Shown one piece after another: positions 6,076 to 6,870 of a stretch of DNA of 6,870 nucleotides. Under the pieces are notes generated by a model. That model searched no databases. It was not told the DNA's origin and was given only the letters and a program-made list of their open reading frames with translations. Positions within the stretch are counted from its first letter, which is position 1, and every line of letters starts with the position of its first letter. The stretch is taken from assembly GCA_002369525.1 (NCBI GenBank), contig DFFN01000022.1, positions 1 to 6,870 of the forward strand. Reading direction: 5' to 3'. The position numbers were made by a program, and so were the translations under genes. Origin of the DNA: Lachnoclostridium sp. UBA3775 (GTDB taxonomy: Bacteria; Bacillota; Clostridia; Lachnospirales; Lachnospiraceae).

Positions 6076-6676
6076 AAAATCATTTTTGGATAAAACTAAA
6101 TTCATTTTTGAATTGCTGAAGCTTGTGTTTCTGGTGCTTTTTGTTACGGTTGCGGTGCTTCTTATCATTAAATATGTTTGGCAGACCATAAGGATAGAGG
6201 GAGATTCAATGCTTCCGAACTTTAAGGACGGAGACCAGATACTGATTTCGAAGCTCGGAAACCATGACAATTACCGGAGATATGATGTGATCGTTTTCAA
6301 ACCCTATGACAATGACGATCCGGCGACTGCGGAGGATGAGAGCGAAATGCTTTACATTAAAAGGGTTGTCGGGCTTCCCGGGGAAACCGTGACCATAAAC
6401 GTGGACGGGAGCATATCTGTGGGAGATGAGGCCGGCAACGTAACCATGCTTACGAATGACAAGTACGGTTCGGGCATGCTTGTGCGCGGCATCAACTGGA
6501 ATCTTGAGGACAGCAATTATTTTGAGACGGTAAAGCTTGAGGAGGGACAGTATTTTGTCCTCGGCGACAACCGCGACATAAGCCTTGACAGCCGTTCCGC
6601 ACAGATACAGGCAATCAACAAAGGCTGTATAATAGGTAAATATATATTCGGAATAAGCCCTTTTGGTAAAAAATGA
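6068..6676 (+). CDS. lepB: Signal peptidase I
   Basis: Membrane serine protease (family S26) that removes signal peptides from secreted proteins on the outer face of the cytoplasmic membrane. The 202 residues fit the short Gram-positive type with one N-terminal membrane anchor (about residues 16-37, after a basic start). Catalytic Ser47 lies in EGDSMLPNF and catalytic Lys98 in YIKRVVGLPGE. The closing box GDNRDISLDSR (166-176) contains the conserved Asp-Asn-Arg and Ser-Asp-Ser-Arg. The Ser/Lys dyad is complete, and the Lys (rather than His) marks the bacterial prokaryotic-type enzyme, not the ER/SipW type. A short acidic segment (about residues 79-93) precedes the catalytic Lys. It overlaps rpoZ by 8 bases and is the last gene of the operon. 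An alternative TTG start at 6065 would add one residue. The lipoprotein earlier in the window would need signal peptidase II instead. Confidence 0.96.
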   Translation: MTKKSFLDKTKFIFELLKLVFLVLFVTVAVLLIIKYVWQTIRIEGDSMLPNFKDGDQILISKLGNHDNYRRYDVIVFKPYDNDDPATAEDESEMLYIKRVVGLPGETVTINVDGSISVGDEAGNVTMLTNDKYGSGMLVRGINWNLEDSNYFETVKLEEGQYFVLGDNRDISLDSRSAQIQAINKGCIIGKYIFGISPFGKK

Positions 6677-6694
6677 ATTTGGGGCTTGATTTTT
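6655..6694 (+). terminator. Possible weak terminator after lepB
   Basis: AAGCCC (6655-6660, inside the last lepB codons) pairs with GGGCTT (6682-6687) and is followed by GATTTTT (to 6694). The stem has 6 bp and the loop is long (21 bases), so it is weaker than the terminator at 1412. The 3' arm overlaps the -35 box of the gap promoter. It could end the yicC-rpoZ-lepB transcript, but this is tentative. Confidence 0.35.
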
Positions 6695-6714
6695 CTGCGG
6701 AAATTTATTACAAT
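6686..6714 (+). promoter_or_regulatory. Likely sigma-A promoter of gap
   Basis: TTGATT (6686-6691, 4 of 6 matches) and TACAAT (6709-6714, 5 of 6) are spaced by 17 bases in the gap before gap. Transcription would start near 6720-6722, giving a leader of about 85 bases. A separate promoter fits the high expression expected of a glycolytic gene. Confidence 0.65.
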
Positions 6715-6735
6715 AAATAACGGACTTAAAAGCAG

Positions 6736-6763
6736 CTTTTACTTCTTATCCTGACGGTAAAAG
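6736..6763 (+). other. Possible hairpin in the gap leader
   Basis: CTTTTAC (6736-6742) and GTAAAAG (6757-6763) can form a 7-bp stem with a 14-base loop. A competing small inverted repeat, AAAAGC (6728-6733) with GCTTTT (6735-6740), uses part of the same bases, so the two cannot form together. Both are A/U-rich and may be chance; they might affect mRNA stability. No known riboswitch class is recognisable. Confidence 0.3.
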
Positions 6764-6791
6764 AGAGAGTTGCATTTTAAAAATAAAATTT

Positions 6792-6797
6792 AGGAGG
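6792..6797 (+). promoter_or_regulatory. Ribosome binding site of gap
   Basis: A full-consensus AGGAGG lies 9 bases before the ATG at 6807, in an A-rich, probably unstructured context. It fits a highly translated glycolytic gene and fixes the start. Confidence 0.85.
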
Positions 6798-6806
6798 AAA
6801 ACCACA

Positions 6807-6870
6807 ATGGCAGTTAAAGTTGCAATTAATGGTTTCGGACGTATTGGACGTCTTGCATTCAGACAGATGT
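6807..6870 (+). CDS. gap: Glyceraldehyde-3-phosphate dehydrogenase, N-terminal fragment (runs off window)
   Basis: Only the first 21 codons are visible. They read MAVKVAINGFGRIGRLAFRQM, the N-terminal beta strand and the GFGRIGR dinucleotide-binding turn typical of class I GAPDH. The enzyme oxidises glyceraldehyde-3-phosphate to 1,3-bisphosphoglycerate with NAD in glycolysis. Erythrose-4-phosphate dehydrogenase (Epd) shares this start, but the strong ribosome site and a Clostridia-like setting favour gap. The catalytic Cys lies outside the window, so enzyme class and cofactor use cannot be confirmed here. No cggR-type repressor gene is upstream, unlike the B. subtilis gapA operon. Confidence 0.9.
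   Translation, partial: MAVKVAINGFGRIGRLAFRQM

Noticed and set aside
5719..6270. Minus-strand open frame of 183 codons across rpoZ and lepB
   Set aside because: It covers two well-identified genes on the other strand, shows no recognisable motif and has no ribosome site that I can see. The same holds for the other long minus-strand frames (2820-3404, 4055-4684).
1..6870. Mobile element, CRISPR array, defence or biosynthetic cluster
   Set aside because: No transposase, integrase, regularly spaced repeats, tRNA or unusual gene cassette is present. Almost every base belongs to recognisable housekeeping genes with short gaps, and the longest gap is 130 bases (6677-6806).

Overview
The window is a compact stretch of bacterial core genome. 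All genes lie on the + strand and gaps are mostly under 100 bases. The proteins (a Firmicutes-type short signal peptidase I, a YicC/RpoZ gene pair, a TopB with a D-x-G TOPRIM motif), the strong AGGAGG-type ribosome sites and the moderate GC with A/T-rich gaps point to Clostridia. Lachnospiraceae is my best guess from the overall look of the proteins; nothing in the window proves the family.

Left part (1-1441): the C-terminal half of serine hydroxymethyltransferase (glyA), cut by the window edge, is followed with almost no gap by an uncharacterised predicted lipoprotein. The lipoprotein carries two similar beta-rich units and a second membrane anchor at its C-terminus. A clear intrinsic terminator ends this unit.

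Middle (1442-4669): topB (DNA topoisomerase III) begins only 9 bases after the terminator's T-run and is followed 22 bases later by alr (alanine racemase, the D-alanine supply for peptidoglycan). These two probably share a transcript, but no good promoter for them is visible.

Right part (4670-6676): an exact-consensus sigma-A promoter (TTGACA, 17 bases, TATAAT) with an A-rich upstream tract drives a tight three-gene operon. The genes are yicC (endoribonuclease family), rpoZ (RNA polymerase omega subunit with a long, strongly acidic C-terminal tail) and lepB (signal peptidase I, overlapping rpoZ by 8 bases). The remA and gmk genes that often sit between yicC and rpoZ in Firmicutes are absent here.

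Right edge (6677-6870): a sigma-A promoter and a leader of about 85 bases, with possible hairpins, precede the first 21 codons of gap (glyceraldehyde-3-phosphate dehydrogenase).

I see no mobile elements, CRISPR arrays, tRNA or rRNA genes, and no sign of a new defence or biosynthetic system. The points most worth a second look are the acidic omega tail, the doubly anchored lipoprotein, the missing gmk/remA and the terminator placed against the topB start.
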